From Asterias amurensis (taxonomy: Eukaryota; Echinodermata; Asteroidea; Forcipulatida; Asteriidae): DNA of 64,000 nucleotides. Below the pieces are notes generated by a model. That model saw only the letters and a list, made by a program, of their open reading frames with translations. It ran no database searches and had not been told where the DNA came from. The DNA is taken from positions 18,336,349-18,400,348 of the forward strand of contig NC_092651.1 in NCBI RefSeq assembly GCF_032118995.1. The letters run 5' to 3'. Below, one piece after another: positions 51,242-62,632 of this stretch (position 1 is its first letter; each line of letters starts with the position of its first letter). A program made the translations under genes and the position numbers.

Positions 51242-52595
51242 GTATTTCAAAAACGCTTCAATGGATCGGTAGACTTCAACAAGAACTGGGCCGATTACAA
51301 AAACGGTTTTGGAGATCTAAACGGAGAGTTCTGGCTGGGAAACGAGAAGCTCTACCAGATAACATCCCAAGGTCCGAAGTATGAACTACTGGTGACTCTG
51401 ACTGCGTTCGACGACTCTGTTGCTCAAGCTCGATACACTCATCTAATCTTCAAAGGCGAAGATAGTAGCTATGAGATCAACCCTGGTTACGCCCTACAAA
51501 GTACCGATTATAATGCTGGTAATGCTAACAATTGCCGTATGGAACCTTGGTTCGTACGCATTACTTTTAAATGGTCTGTATTCGTTTGGTAATGACTCTG
51601 CAAATTAATGGCAATCAAAGGCACTGGGCACTGTTGGTAACTACTCAAAATTATTGTTAGCATAAAAACTGACTTTGGTCACGAGCAATGGAGAGCTGTT
51701 GATGGTATAAAACGTTGGGAGAAACGGCTCCCTCTGAAGCAACAACGTTTTCGAGAAAGAAGTAATTTTCCATTTAAATACTTGAATTTGATTTCGAGAC
51801 CTCAGAGTTAGATTTTGAGGTCCCGAAATCAAGCATCTGAAAGCACACAACTTCATGTGACAAGGGTATTTTTTCTTTTATTATTATCTCGCAACTTCGA
51901 CGACCAGTTGGGTTCGAATTTTCACAGGTTTGTTATTTTGTGCATAATAATGAGATACACCAAGTGAGAATTACCAAAGGTGTCCGGTGTCTCTAAAGAA
52001 GCTAACGTGATTACTAAATACAAAAGCTTGTGGTATAGGTAGTATAACGTATTTTGGAAGATGTCACTTCGAATAACTACGCTTATCCCGTCACTGTAAA
52101 AACTGTGCTTATAGAGTTTAAACATAATTATTGTACCCCTTTTTCAAAAACCAGTTTAACATGGTTAATGATAAACGTGGTTACCATTTTGACGCTTGCT
52201 CACATGTTGCAGGACAAACACACACAATCATCTAAACATGTTTTAGGTTAAACAAAAAGTGGGTATAGAAACTTATGCTTAAATGTGTTGAAAATCATTC
52301 TGATTTTTTGTTGTTCTTCTTCTAAACCTCTGAAGGTGACGGTTTTGAATCGAAAGCGTTCTCAACGTTTGACATTGACAACGACGACGATGTCGCGAAT
52401 TGTGCCGAGTTGCTGAGTGGCAGTTGGTGGTTTGCTCATTGCTCGGACTCGTACACACCGAGTAATCTAAACGGACGGTACTCTGACACCCCCGAAGTAG
52501 AACACCACCAGGGAATGTACTGGTCACCATGGATGGGTAAATACGTATCCCTCAAAGCAACTGAAATGAAGATAAGATGTGTGGATGGTTGTTAA
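51242..52595 (+). CDS. FREP-C: orphan fibrinogen-domain exons 4 and 5
   Basis: Two exons, 51242-51518 and 52336-52595 (TAA), equal to exons 4 and 5 of FREP-A/B with the same phases and intact acceptor, donor and frame. They encode 178 residues of fibrinogen domain: QKRFNGSVDF, EFWLGNEKLYQ, STFDIDNDDD (a more standard Ca2+ loop than in A/B), NCAELL, SWWFAHC, TEMKIRCVDGC. No exon 1-3 equivalent was found between 50428 and 51241, so the N-terminal third of the domain and the signal peptide are missing. Either a partial gene, or a spare 3' exon pair that FREP-B (exon 3 ends in phase 0) could splice to. The frame stays open despite many changes, which hints at use. The intron holds a T1 MITE. Confidence 0.65.
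51619..51992 (+). mobile_element. MITE family T1, in FREP-C intron
   Basis: AGGCACTGGGCACTGTTGG to GGTGTCCGGTGTCT, flanked by TCAA on the left and CTAA-like bases on the right. Confidence 0.8.
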
Positions 52596-52626
52596 GAAGG
52601 CGAGATTTTATTGTAAATGTGTATAA

Positions 52627-52722
52627 AGACACTGGACACGTTTAGTATCTTAGGCATACTCAAATATTAGCATACAAACCTTTTTTGGTAACGAGCGACG
52701 ATTGGTTGTTAATGGGACCCCT
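52627..52722 (+). mobile_element. MITE family T1, left-end fragment
   Basis: AGACACTGGACACGTTTAG and TTTTTTGGTAACGAGCGACG, then lost. 32 bp after the FREP-C stop. Confidence 0.65.
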
Positions 52723-54293
52723 TGATGGATCATCAAAGTCCAAGAATGGTTTGTTTGGATTTTTTTTTTTTTTTTTTTTTTTTACTTTACCGGTATTACT
52801 TTATTGAACGAGGGTGTGGCACTTATAGTTATTAATTTTAGTTTCATCACAATGTATCCATAATTTGTCGAACAACTAACCATTTCAATAACATTCTCTT
52901 TTTAGATGTGATTTCGTGTGGTATTTTCCAAACATTCTTGCCAAACAAAAAATGTATTGGTGGAGTTCCTTTTTCTTAACAGCGCCCTCTACATTCGCAG
53001 ATACGCAAAGCAAATGCTAGCCCGAACATCTGACGTCACACTTTGTGAGCCCTTTTTTTCAAACCATGACCCGGTCATGAACTTACATCGACCCAACGTG
53101 GTTTGTCTGCGGTTTCATGCTAGTCTAATATTAATTAGGACCCCAGAGGCACATGGCACCGGCCAGTGACAAATCTGGAGCCAAAATTTAAGAGAAAATT
53201 ACATCCAAAATTTGCGAGAATTATAAGGCGGTCTAAGGGAATGACAAGAGACAAAACCAAATGATGGGAACGTCTGGAACTTTCGGCCAATGTTTTTTCA
53301 GCAAGGTAATTACAGCGTGCTTTCCGCACCGCACAGGGGTAAGTTTTCAGTTCGTGTGGCTCTGCATGGCGCGCGTGATACAGATCCATTCGATTCAACT
53401 CTAAATTCTCAAGTTATAAAAATTAAACCTTATATCCACCGGAAGCAATGTAAAATCCAGTAGACTGCAAATCAATCTAGCATGCAGAAGACTGTTAATG
53501 TCAGTGTTTATTTTTTTATTTTTTTATTTTTTTTTCAAGCTTAGAGTGTACATTGTGCTGAGATAATTTGATGTGATGAGCTTAAAACATGAATAATTAG
53601 TAAGATTAGATTAGATTAGATTATTTTGGTATCGACATTAATTCTTATCACAATAAGTTGATGGGTTGATGGAGTGCAAACAGTGCATCTGCAGTTAAAA
53701 TTACATGTGCATATAATAATTGACACCATTTATTGTTGCCAAAGACCAGTGCACCATTGGTTATAACATTGTCAAACCAGTCCACGAATTATGTGAACCA
53801 TGATAGTTTCGCTCGATCAGTTATCTGCCCTATGTTTTTTTTCACTGATTCCAAACATCGAATTTTGGACTCGCGAGGTCATGTCAAGATTTATTATTTT
53901 TACCCATTTCTCACAGTACAATCCCATTTCAAGACCGGGAAGTTTTCCACCACGAATTTGAACATTGTTATATAACTCAAATCCAAAAACGATCTTTTAA
54001 TATACACAGAATTAGTAAGATAAAGCTTGCGGTGAAAAAAATAGATATCTTGAGTGAGTTTGTGGTTCATAAAAGATAAAAGTAGCAGAGCTTTACCCAA
54101 CGTTTCAAACTTGAAGGCCCTGCCCATCATCAGGTGGTTGCCTATCGGTTTTGGTTTGCATGGTGTGACAACCATTTTGGTGCCTATCGGAATCAATGAA
54201 GAACCAGTAGGCCTACGCTGCTAAGCCCCGCCCCGTCTCGCACTAAAACTACGGCCACCAACCTATTACGGTTTCAACATTTGCAACAACAAC
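52723..54293. other. Intergenic, low-complexity runs and repeat pieces
   Basis: A long T-run at 52760-52783 looks like the tail of an antisense retroposon. There is a TTTTTTATTT run near 53510-53535 and an ATTAG microsatellite at 53601-53625. On the minus strand around 54085-54135, CTGATGATGGGCAGGGCC then TTTGAAACGTTGGG recalls a Penelope-like end module. No gene seen. Confidence 0.4.
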
Positions 54294-54349
54294 AAAAGTT
54301 AATGGCCTGATGCTAACCTTATAAGGTTAGCATCAGGCCATTAACTTTT
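54294..54349. repeat. Perfect 56-bp palindrome
   Basis: Two 28-bp arms around CCTTATAAGG, for example AATGGCCTGATGCTAACC mirrored by GGTTAGCATCAGGCCATT, with no mismatch and no spacer. Confidence 0.95.
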
Positions 54350-54375
54350 TTTATAGAGTCTCTCTAAAAGGTTAA

Positions 54376-54766
54376 AGACACTGGACATTATTGGTAATTG
54401 TCAAAGACTAGTCTTCTCACTTTGTGTATCTCAACATGCATAAAATAACGAATCTGTGAACATTTTAGCTCAACAATTTCTCGTCACAGTTGCGAGATAA
54501 TAATAAAAGAAAAAAACACCCTTGTCACACGAAGTTGTGTGCTTTAAGATGCTTGATTTCGAGACCTCAATTTCTAAATCTGAGGTCTCGAAATCGAAAT
54601 CAAATTCATATGGAAATTACTTCTTCTCGAAAACTAGGTTACTTCAGAGGGAGCCGTTTCTCACAATGTGTTCCACTATCAACCTCTCCCCATGACTCGT
54701 TACCAAGTAAGGTTTTACGCCAATAATTATTTTGAGTAATTATACCGATAGTGTCCACTACTGCCT
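54376..54766 (-). mobile_element. MITE family T1
   Basis: AGACACTGGACATTATTGG after TTAA (54372-54375) and GTGTCCACTACTGCCT at the right. Reverse orientation. Confidence 0.85.
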
Positions 54767-56238
54767 CTATCTATAGAGAAAGACTCTGCTAGAAAGAAAA
54801 AAACTCTTCGAGATAGAAAGACTCCTACTTATAGTATGGTGGCCCTGAAAGGACACAGCCAGTCGTGATAGTGTCGAAAAGTCAGACCGTTAACCGTAAA
54901 ATGTTGCACTTATGCCTTGTAGGTCCTTTATTGGTAGGAATGATTAGCAGTTTGCAACAGCCGGACATATTACTTTTTACTGTTTTCATATCATACAATT
55001 TACCGCGTTAATTGTGTCCCAGACCTTTTTTTTACCTCCATGTTTGCACGATAATCGCTTGAGGTATCAAGGCAACAGTTCACGGTGACGCCGTATACTT
55101 CGCCCAAAAATCAACTATGTTTGAATAAGGGTTTTTTGTATTTATAATCCTTTATATAAACCATCAAAATAGTGTGTGGGCGTGGTGTGTATGGAGGTCG
55201 GCCGCTTCCATCATAAATCAGGCGATTATTTGTTTGGAGTTTGGGAGAGAAGTGGCCCCTCTGACAAAAGCAGGTCACTATATTTTTGTAATGTTTATTA
55301 AAAAAACTTCTACCAATCTGGAAGTTTTGAAGCACGACGATTACTCTTTTATGTCAGCCAGAAAGTGAGTGTCACCCGGTAGTCACGTATCAGAAAAAAA
55401 AGTTTATTTAGACTGGAAATCTTAGCAGCCTTAAACTGGCCTCGTCGATCGGGAACACAGACACCTGTTTACCTGGAAGGGATAACTGCCTCAGAGGAAA
55501 CGGCCAGTGGGTAACCCGACGGGGCTAGCTGCCCGTGACGATCGCGCTTGTCAAACCCAACTAAAAAAGTCCAAGGACCATTGCTCCTTTTTGGAGCCTT
55601 TTATTACACAAGCTTGGCATCATAAAGTGAGTGAATACGCAACGTGACTTCTGAATGAAGGGGGGCCTTCGACGAAAAGGGACCTTGGCGAAATTTGATT
55701 AAAAATTTCATTCGAGCTCATCGAGACGACGTCACCAAACATAGTTTTGCAGTGGGCACGTTTCTCAATGAAGGGTGATGTCTGTACGACGAGCGCCACG
55801 GTCACTGTTTATGTTTGGGAACTAGAGTGCGGTTGTCTCACATCCTGTGCAAAGTGTCTTTCAACTTGTCATGCATCTTGAAACCAAACTTTGAAGCATT
55901 CTCAACACACGCGTACTGGTGGCCCACTTTTCTATGTCATTGGACCCTTCACGATTGGGAGGAAAGTAAACAGCGCCTTCACTCGACGAAAGGATTTTCA
56001 CAACGTCGGTGACGAAAACTCCCTAAGTTGCTGTTAAAAAAGTGATCACTAGCACCAGCTCGTTCACTATTTTGCAAATTCGACATAATTTCTTCTGCAG
56101 AAAACAGCATATAAACGACTGACTTGTAAACTTTTGGAGCTCAGAACTGCTCAGAAACATTTTAAGCTGTTACTCTAGCAGCTTTTTACTGGAGAAATTG
56201 TTCCCTTTGATAAACTGCGAGCAGAAGTGGGCTTCACC
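54767..56238. other. Intergenic / probable 5' region of the 56239 exon
   Basis: Less AT-rich from about 55440. The AAGACTCTG...TTTGCAACAGC block at 54780-54960 is shared with 40060-40165. 5' UTR sequence probably lies in the last few hundred bases; no clear TATA box. Confidence 0.35.
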
Positions 56239-56381
56239 ATGAAGGATTTTTTGAAGAAGTTAAGGAAGCTTTCCTATACTCTCCGTGGTTCCCAATGCTA
56301 CCATGCTGATTACCAGTTAAGACGAAACCATGTAAACTTTGTACACGGCCGTGACCGCGGAAGTGGATTCCCTCTACGACG
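56239..56381 (+). CDS. Candidate first coding exon of an unrecognised gene
   Basis: ATG in the context TTCACCATGA opens 47 codons plus two bases and ends at a good donor, CG|GTAAGC (56382); unspliced, the frame stops right after it. The peptide is basic: MKDFLKKLRKLSYTLRG, then QCYHADYQLRRNH and VNFVHGRDRG. No signal peptide or known domain was recognised. It sits in a less AT-rich island, with no match to any repeat here. A continuing phase-2 exon was not found up to 64000, so the rest would lie beyond the window. Could also be chance. Confidence 0.4.
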
Positions 56382-58303
56382 GTAAGCGTTTCTAAAACTT
56401 CATTTTCTATTGTTTAGATGACAATACAAGTGTATTCAAGCCCCTATTTGCATTGCAATGGTCTTCAAATGAAGGGAGTCAAAATTGACGGGGTGAAGTT
56501 AACTCTGCTGCAAGGTTATGGTTCCAAATCCAACACGGGTTTCTGAACTGTCTGTCCCTTTTAAACTTAAGTTTTTGTTTACTCTCCCCTCTCCTCATCA
56601 ACCGACCGTTCCCCCCCCCCTTCCACCCACAATCGGCCCCCTTCACACGCTCAGCTTTGTTCGGCTGTCACCTTGGTTGCGGCTGGGGGCCCGAAATGCA
56701 AACCTGGCAACTGGTGCAAGGAAAAATAAGGCCCACGTGCTTGTTTTGTAAAATTAAATTGCTTTGTTTACATTTTGACAGATGAGATTACAATCAATCA
56801 TTGTTCAACAGTAACACTCAACAGTTCAACAATCAATGTTTTAACTTTTTTTTTTTTTTTTTTTCACTATCGAAATATCTCACAAAATAGCAAAACACCA
56901 ACAAACAATCTTCAAACATAAACATGCATGGATAAAAAAAAAAGAGTTATTTGGCTCAGTTTTTTTTTTACAGCTGACTCGATAAAATCACAGTTCACAC
57001 TTCACTAGTTGCGATAACGTAACCCTCCTGCCGACAGCGTAGCCGGAGGGTTACGAAGCTAACGCAATGTGTGCAGGGCGAAATGGTTAAAAACGTACAA
57101 TTTCGACAGCTAGTCAGCAAATTTGCTCCATTTTTACCACTTTTGAAAATCATGACATGACACAAATTCTAGAAATACGAACTTGATCCTCAATGTCTAA
57201 TGAATCCTACAATATCACTCAAAACACTATTGAGGAAATAATTTGAAGAAAAAATACAAAAACTTACCAGATCCTCGAGCGAAAGAGTAAAAAATGGCCC
57301 CGTATTATTAACTGGGGCTCCGTACTCAGTTAATTTACTTTGACATAGGCCTAAATTTGCATTTTTGTGTTTTCTAGTATGCATAAAAAAAAATTTTAAT
57401 GCAAATTTTTATTTATTTTTTATTTTCATAAAAAAGAGAGTACAGAGCCACTGTTACTGCGTCTTATTTCACACTAAATTATTGTACATAGTGAATTAGT
57501 AAATGAGCTGTGACAGTATTTTCTATGGAAAGCTGAAACTGTGAGTTGACAGAACTTAATGTGGCGGCATGGTCTAAGAAAAAGTAGCAGGCACTAAAAA
57601 ATCACTTGCATGCATGAGCGCGCATGTGACTACCTTTTGACAGTTTATCCCAAAAATATTAATGCCACTGTCAATTTAACTTAACACCTATTGTGAGGCG
57701 TTGGTCTTTAATTGGTTTGTGTTCCATGGCGGAAGGAAGTCCTTCTTAACTTAACACACCCATCAACAAGTAACCTGAAGTTTATCTAGTGTTTATGAGT
57801 AAAGTTTATCCTTCTTATTTCTTGTCCAACTTCCCTTTGTAAACAAAATAAGGCGCTAAGTGATTCATTTCCAGGAATCCATTTTCTTACAAATCATAGC
57901 CATAATTGAGAATTAAGGATGCACCCCACTAAACAGGAGAAAACAGAGCATTGGCCTTATTATATTGGTAGGCCCTCAAAATAATGTATTTAAATATAGA
58001 CAGACTTGAGAGCCCCCCGCCCCCCAAAAAAATATAATAAAAAAAAAAATAATAAAAAAAAATAGTGTAAACAAAATGACCAATATTGTGACCAGGGATT
58101 GTTGACTTCCAACTTGAGGTATTTTGGATGACATTAGCCCTGAAATAAATGGTCCTATTTGCAGAGAGTTGTTGGGAGATTTTTCAAGATAATTTTGAAA
58201 ATAACACCAGTGTAGGGTTATTTTAATTTGAGGGAGAATAATTTGACGGGTACTGGGACTCTCCATATCAAATTGAGCAGAAGATAAAAGTTCACAAGTC
58301 AAT
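56382..58303. other. Presumed intron/intergenic, no gene seen
   Basis: T-runs near 56845-56865, AT-rich throughout. Contains the hairpin at 57008-57067. No exon recognised. Confidence 0.4.
57008..57067. repeat. GC-rich hairpin GTAACCCTCC/GGAGGGTTAC
   Basis: Perfect 10-bp stem at 57019-57028 and 57045-57054 around TGCCGACAGCGTAGCC, with outer TTGCG/CGCAA bases also able to pair. Stands out in AT-rich surroundings. Confidence 0.7.
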
Positions 58304-58478
58304 AATAGACCTTATGCACATGACGTCATTTCAGTAGGGCGCCCTCACCTAGAGGTCAAAAGGAGGTTGTTCATTGGCCAATACTATGCGCCGCGTGTAC
58401 AAATCTGTGCGTCTCGATTGTTTAACCGTTTTTCCTCTAAGATGGCGCTGGATGACGTCAATGCATAAGGTCTATAAT
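58304..58478. mobile_element. GACGTCA-ended MITE, intact copy
   Basis: ATAGACCTTATGCACATGAC and TCAATGCATAAGGTCTATA are inverted ends, each with GACGTCA next to them. Reference copy for the interrupted one at 34327-34664. Confidence 0.8.
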
Positions 58479-59101
58479 AGATGATTTCCAATTTGCTGTT
58501 AAAAGAACTGTGAGACTTTGAACTATTTTTTATATTCTTTGCAAAGTTCAGTATCCCCACTTTTATACAAGATACGCACCTGGGCAATTTTTGCCTCAAT
58601 TGGTCATGAAGGTTGCAAGAAAATGAAAGGAAAAAAACACTGTGGTTGAATAGAATTGTGTGCTTTCTTCAGATGCCTGAGAAAGGCATCATACCTAAAG
58701 CCTTTGTCAAATTCAAATGGGGGTAACAAATGAAAACACTTCTTTTATAACCAAGTAAATTGTGTTGTAACTTTTGGAGTAAAAATCATGTAAAGAGATC
58801 TCTTTTCAGGAAGTGCTGCATATTTGAAATCGCATAATGGGTGTTTGCTGTATCGTACATTGTATTGTGTGTAAACATTACACAAAAGCTTACAGTCTTT
58901 TTTGGAACAGCAATGCTCTATGGTCTGACGAGGTCAAATTGAGAAATCGCTTGTGACCAAGCAAAATTATTTTCTGACATTAATCAAAATTAACTCGCCA
59001 TTTGTCATTTGTAGAGAACAATATTTGAATTGATGAGTTCTTTCTGTGGTTTGCTTGTGACTCTGACCATAGAGTACTCTATGCTCTGACTGGTTGCCTA
59101 C
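58479..59101. other. No gene seen
   Basis: AT-rich; T1-like words (TTGGTCATGAAGGTTGCAAG, GCTTTCTTCAGATGCCTGA at about 58600-58680) suggest a very old element. Confidence 0.4.
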
Positions 59102-59352
59102 TGGGCCAAATTTCATGGCTCTGCTTACCGTAAGCACAGAATCGGCGCTTACGGAAGCAGGGAATTCCGTGCTTACGGCAAGCGTATTTCACGGGTTAGC
59201 GGCGAATTTGGGCTTCTGCGCGTGCATACTTCACGTTACTAGGCATTCTACGCTTTCAAGGCTAGCGCAGAAATTCGGCGCTTGCACAAAAGCGGAGAAT
59301 CGCGATCGTAAGCGCAGAATTCGGCGGTAAGCAGAGCCATGAAATAGGGCCC
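59102..59352. mobile_element. MITE family T7, longest copy
   Basis: GGGCCAAATTTCATGGCTCT with GCTTACCGTAAGC on the left mirrors GCGGTAAGCAGAGCCATGAAA and TAGGGCCC on the right. Internal repeats AATTCGGCGCTT and AGCGCAGAATTCGGCG. Confidence 0.8.
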
Positions 59353-60233
59353 TGGTTAACATCACTCACTTGAATGTTCCTAAGCAAACAAAGTTCAAAG
59401 TAAAAAAGCTTTCATTGTAGCTGGGCCAATGATTTGGTTGGAATGTGTTAACTTATGTACATTTCGTAAAGTTCTAAAGACTCACCTTTTTAATGTTAAT
59501 TGCTTTTATGTGCCTTATTAATTATGTTGATGGAATAGCGCCTTATCTAATTGTTATCTTATGTGGAGTAACCATTTTTTTTTTTTTGCAATATACATCG
59601 ATTTTCTTTTATTAAACTCAGCATGTTTCTACTCATAGAAACAGCTGTGAAATGTAAGTCAAAATTGTGTACAGTTACTATCATACAGGTCTGTAATTAT
59701 TGCTATGTATAGTGTAGGCAAGATCCTTTACATCAACAGTTTGTACAGTAGGCTCCTTTATTGTAAACACACATCTGTTAGACCACATCCACAGGATTCA
59801 GGAAGTGTCTATAATCCCTCCTACCAAGGGGGAAAGGTCAACGGAGGTCATGAGAGTGTTGGATGCAGGCGCCAACCATCACTCCATGACATTACCCCCC
59901 AGTCTGATGCCCTACCACTGACACCTGGAAATAAATAAGAAAAAACTGTTTCCTCATAATCTTTGACCAGCTAATGAACTTGTCAGGGGTCAATTAGAGA
60001 ATCAGTTAATGTCAATCATCATCAGAGTTACCAATGGGAGGAGGTGGGATGGAGGTTGGGTTTTATTAAATTGATACATGTAGGTGTTTGTTTATTGCTA
60101 GATTATTATTAATCATCGGGGGTCATGCTCCTGGGGAAGTGGTTTCGGAGATGATTTTTTACATCAGGCTAACAAGTTGTGTAGTTTTGGTTCAGAGCAT
60201 GATTTACACTTTCATGGTGCCACCAGGCCTGTA
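59353..60233. other. No gene seen
   Basis: T-run at 59575-59588; otherwise unremarkable. No exon signal recognised. Confidence 0.45.
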
Positions 60234-60404
60234 ATGCCTCGTTTCATGGAAAGGGCAAGGGCACCAAGGCATTTTCTCCTTGGCGAAGGGCACCCTATCA
60301 ACAAAATTGTAAATTTCTACTGGATCATTTCAAAGGCACCAAGGCAATGACCAAGGGGGCATGGAGGCAATTGCCTATGTTGCCTTCGTTAAGTTTCAGG
60401 CCTG
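60234..60404 (+). mobile_element. MITE family T4
   Basis: CAGGCCTGTAATGCCTCG to TTTCAGGCCTG with the GGGCACCAAGGCA core. No obvious flanking duplication. Confidence 0.8.
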
Positions 60405-60912
60405 TTAAAATTGCATCATATTTGCATGTATACATGTGGACCATGTAAAGTGCATATTTTTTTAGTACGTATGCACCGCCTGATAGTTGTACAAAAAAAT
60501 GATCACAATTATAAGGGTCATTTGCATATTTATACGAAGGTCATTGTAACGGTGAATACCTATGAGTCACTTTTTAGAGTTTTAATAAAACAATATTGTT
60601 TTAATGGTGGTTTATCCATCTGGAACACTTTCGTGTTCATTCTGAGAGTGTCACTTGACACAGTTTGAAAACAAACTAAGGGGAAGAGCAGTTTTGGTTT
60701 TTGGAATAGTTTTCACTTTTTTATTTACGTATTTTCCAGACACATAATACATTATGCCTAAGGCAGGGCTCGAATGTTTCTGATAAAATTCCACGCAAAC
60801 ATTTTTACCAGACTCAAATTTATTTTACAAAGACCAGAATCCGATTGTAAATTGTGAACTGTTTTTATTTGAACAAGTTGCACAAAGATGAGAATTATCT
60901 CATTTGTCTAAA

Positions 60913-61241
60913 AGGCAGTGGACACCTTTGGTGTCAAAGACCAGTATTCTCACTTGGTGTATCTCAATATTTCAGTCACCAAATCTGTGAAAATCTGGGC
61001 TCAACTGGTTGTCAAAGTTGAATAATGAAATTGAAAGAAAACAACCGTGTTGCACAAATTTGTGTGCTTTCAGATGCCTGAAAAATGTGCACAGGCCTTC
61101 TAATATTTCAGTTAGAAATAACCTTTTTAAAAAACCCATATTTCAGAGGGAGACGTTTCTCGCAATGTTTTATATATATCAACAGCTCTCCTTTGTTTGT
61201 TACCAAGTAAGTTTTTATGCTAACAATAATGTGCAGTCCAT
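60913..61241 (-). mobile_element. MITE family T1, diverged
   Basis: AGGCAGTGGACACCTTTGG, CACTTGGTGTATCTCAATAT and, at the right, AATGTGCAGTCCAT near TTAA (61242-61245). Confidence 0.75.
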
Positions 61242-61254
61242 TTAAAGTAAAATA

Positions 61255-61430
61255 CAGGGCTGTATGCTTCGTTTTTGAAAGGGCAAGGGCACCAAGGCAT
61301 TTTCTCTTTGACAAAGGGCACTCTATGAGGAAATTGTAAATTTCTACTGGAGCATTTCAAGGGCACCAAGGCAATGGCAAGGGGCAACGGAGGCAATCGC
61401 CTCCGTTGCCTCCGTGAAGTATCAGGCCTG
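61255..61430 (+). mobile_element. MITE family T4, full copy
   Basis: CAGGGCTGTATGCTTCG to TATCAGGCCTG, with AAAATA directly on both sides (61249-61254 and 61431-61436). Confidence 0.8.
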
Positions 61431-62262
61431 AAAATACTTGTCAACTACTTTATCTATTGTATGTGCAATACTTTTTTCTTTTATTACATTGAACCCTCTC
61501 TCATGTTTTTGAACTTAGTCACCGCAGGACATTTTCAAAAGATGAGTCTTCAAGTATTAATCGTTCTTAATCATCCAAGACAATCGGGTGTTAAAATTTA
61601 TGACAATCATGGACATTTAGTTTTAGAGGTCGTGTCTATTTAGTCACTTTATTAATTTGCTCAAAACAATGCTCGCACAATTTATGATGCCTGCAAAAAG
61701 GGTTTTAAAAGTCACGCGAAGAGTTTCATCGGCAGATTTAAATATGCAAAAACTGACCTGTCATATAATTCCATTGTTGTGAGATATAAATTGATTTGGA
61801 GCATAGATGCCAATCGATGAGGAGAGATATTTTGGGGTCTCCTATGTTTTTGATGAAAAACTTTTTTTGACAAGTTTATGTGAGAATGGATCAAGGGAGT
61901 TGAAACTTCTGCTGAATTTTTTAAACGTCTTATCTCACAACCATGTCTGCTGTGTGTAGAAGAAGAAGGTATGTACAATGTACTTGCTTAAGAAGGAGGA
62001 ATTTCTTGTGGGTGACATCCATGAGAAAATTTCTTTGAGATAATTAAAAAGTATGTTTTTTTGAACGATTGTTTTGATCCTAGATATAATAAAACTAACC
62101 TGTTAAAATTTCATTTAAAAAAGTGGTCGTGTTTTTGAGATAGATCCGGAACGGTTATGTCCAAGCCAGAAAAATAACAAAAGTTTTCAGATTTATGTTT
62201 GTAAATAAATGTTTATCTGTCAATATCACATTACCCATGTAAAATACATTCCACTAATTTAA
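61431..62262. other. No gene seen
   Basis: AT-rich. A short frame ending AGAAGAAG|GTATGT at 61970 was considered an exon and not accepted. Confidence 0.4.
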
Positions 62263-62632
62263 AGGAACACGTTGCCTTGGATCGGTCGAGTTGGTCTATT
62301 AAAACCGTTATAAAATGCATATGGTTAGAAAGATGTTTTAAAAGTAGAATATATTGATCCACACAAGTATCACTCAAAACTGCACGGTTTTCCTTTTACG
62401 TCGCGAACTATCACGGTCGGTCATTTATGGGAGTCAAAATTTTGACTCCCACAAATTGCCGACCGTGTTAGTCGACAGAGTAAAAAGAAAACCGCACAAA
62501 TTTGAGGCATATTTGTGTAGATTATTGTATTCTACTTTTACAATATCTTTCCAACCATAATACATTTTACAACAAACTGTTACAGAACGATTTTCAAAGA
62601 CCAACTTGACCGATCCAAGGCAACGTGTTCCT
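62263..62632. mobile_element. MITE family T2, full copy
   Basis: AGGAACACGTTGCCTTGGAT to ATCCAAGGCAACGTGTTCCT, TTAA both sides (62259-62262, 62633-62636). The central palindrome has a few mismatches compared with 25858. Confidence 0.9.

Noticed and set aside
61940-61969. Possible mini exon ending AGAAGAAG before GTATGT
   Set aside because: Only nine codons, no acceptor logic, no similarity; a single donor-like word is not enough.
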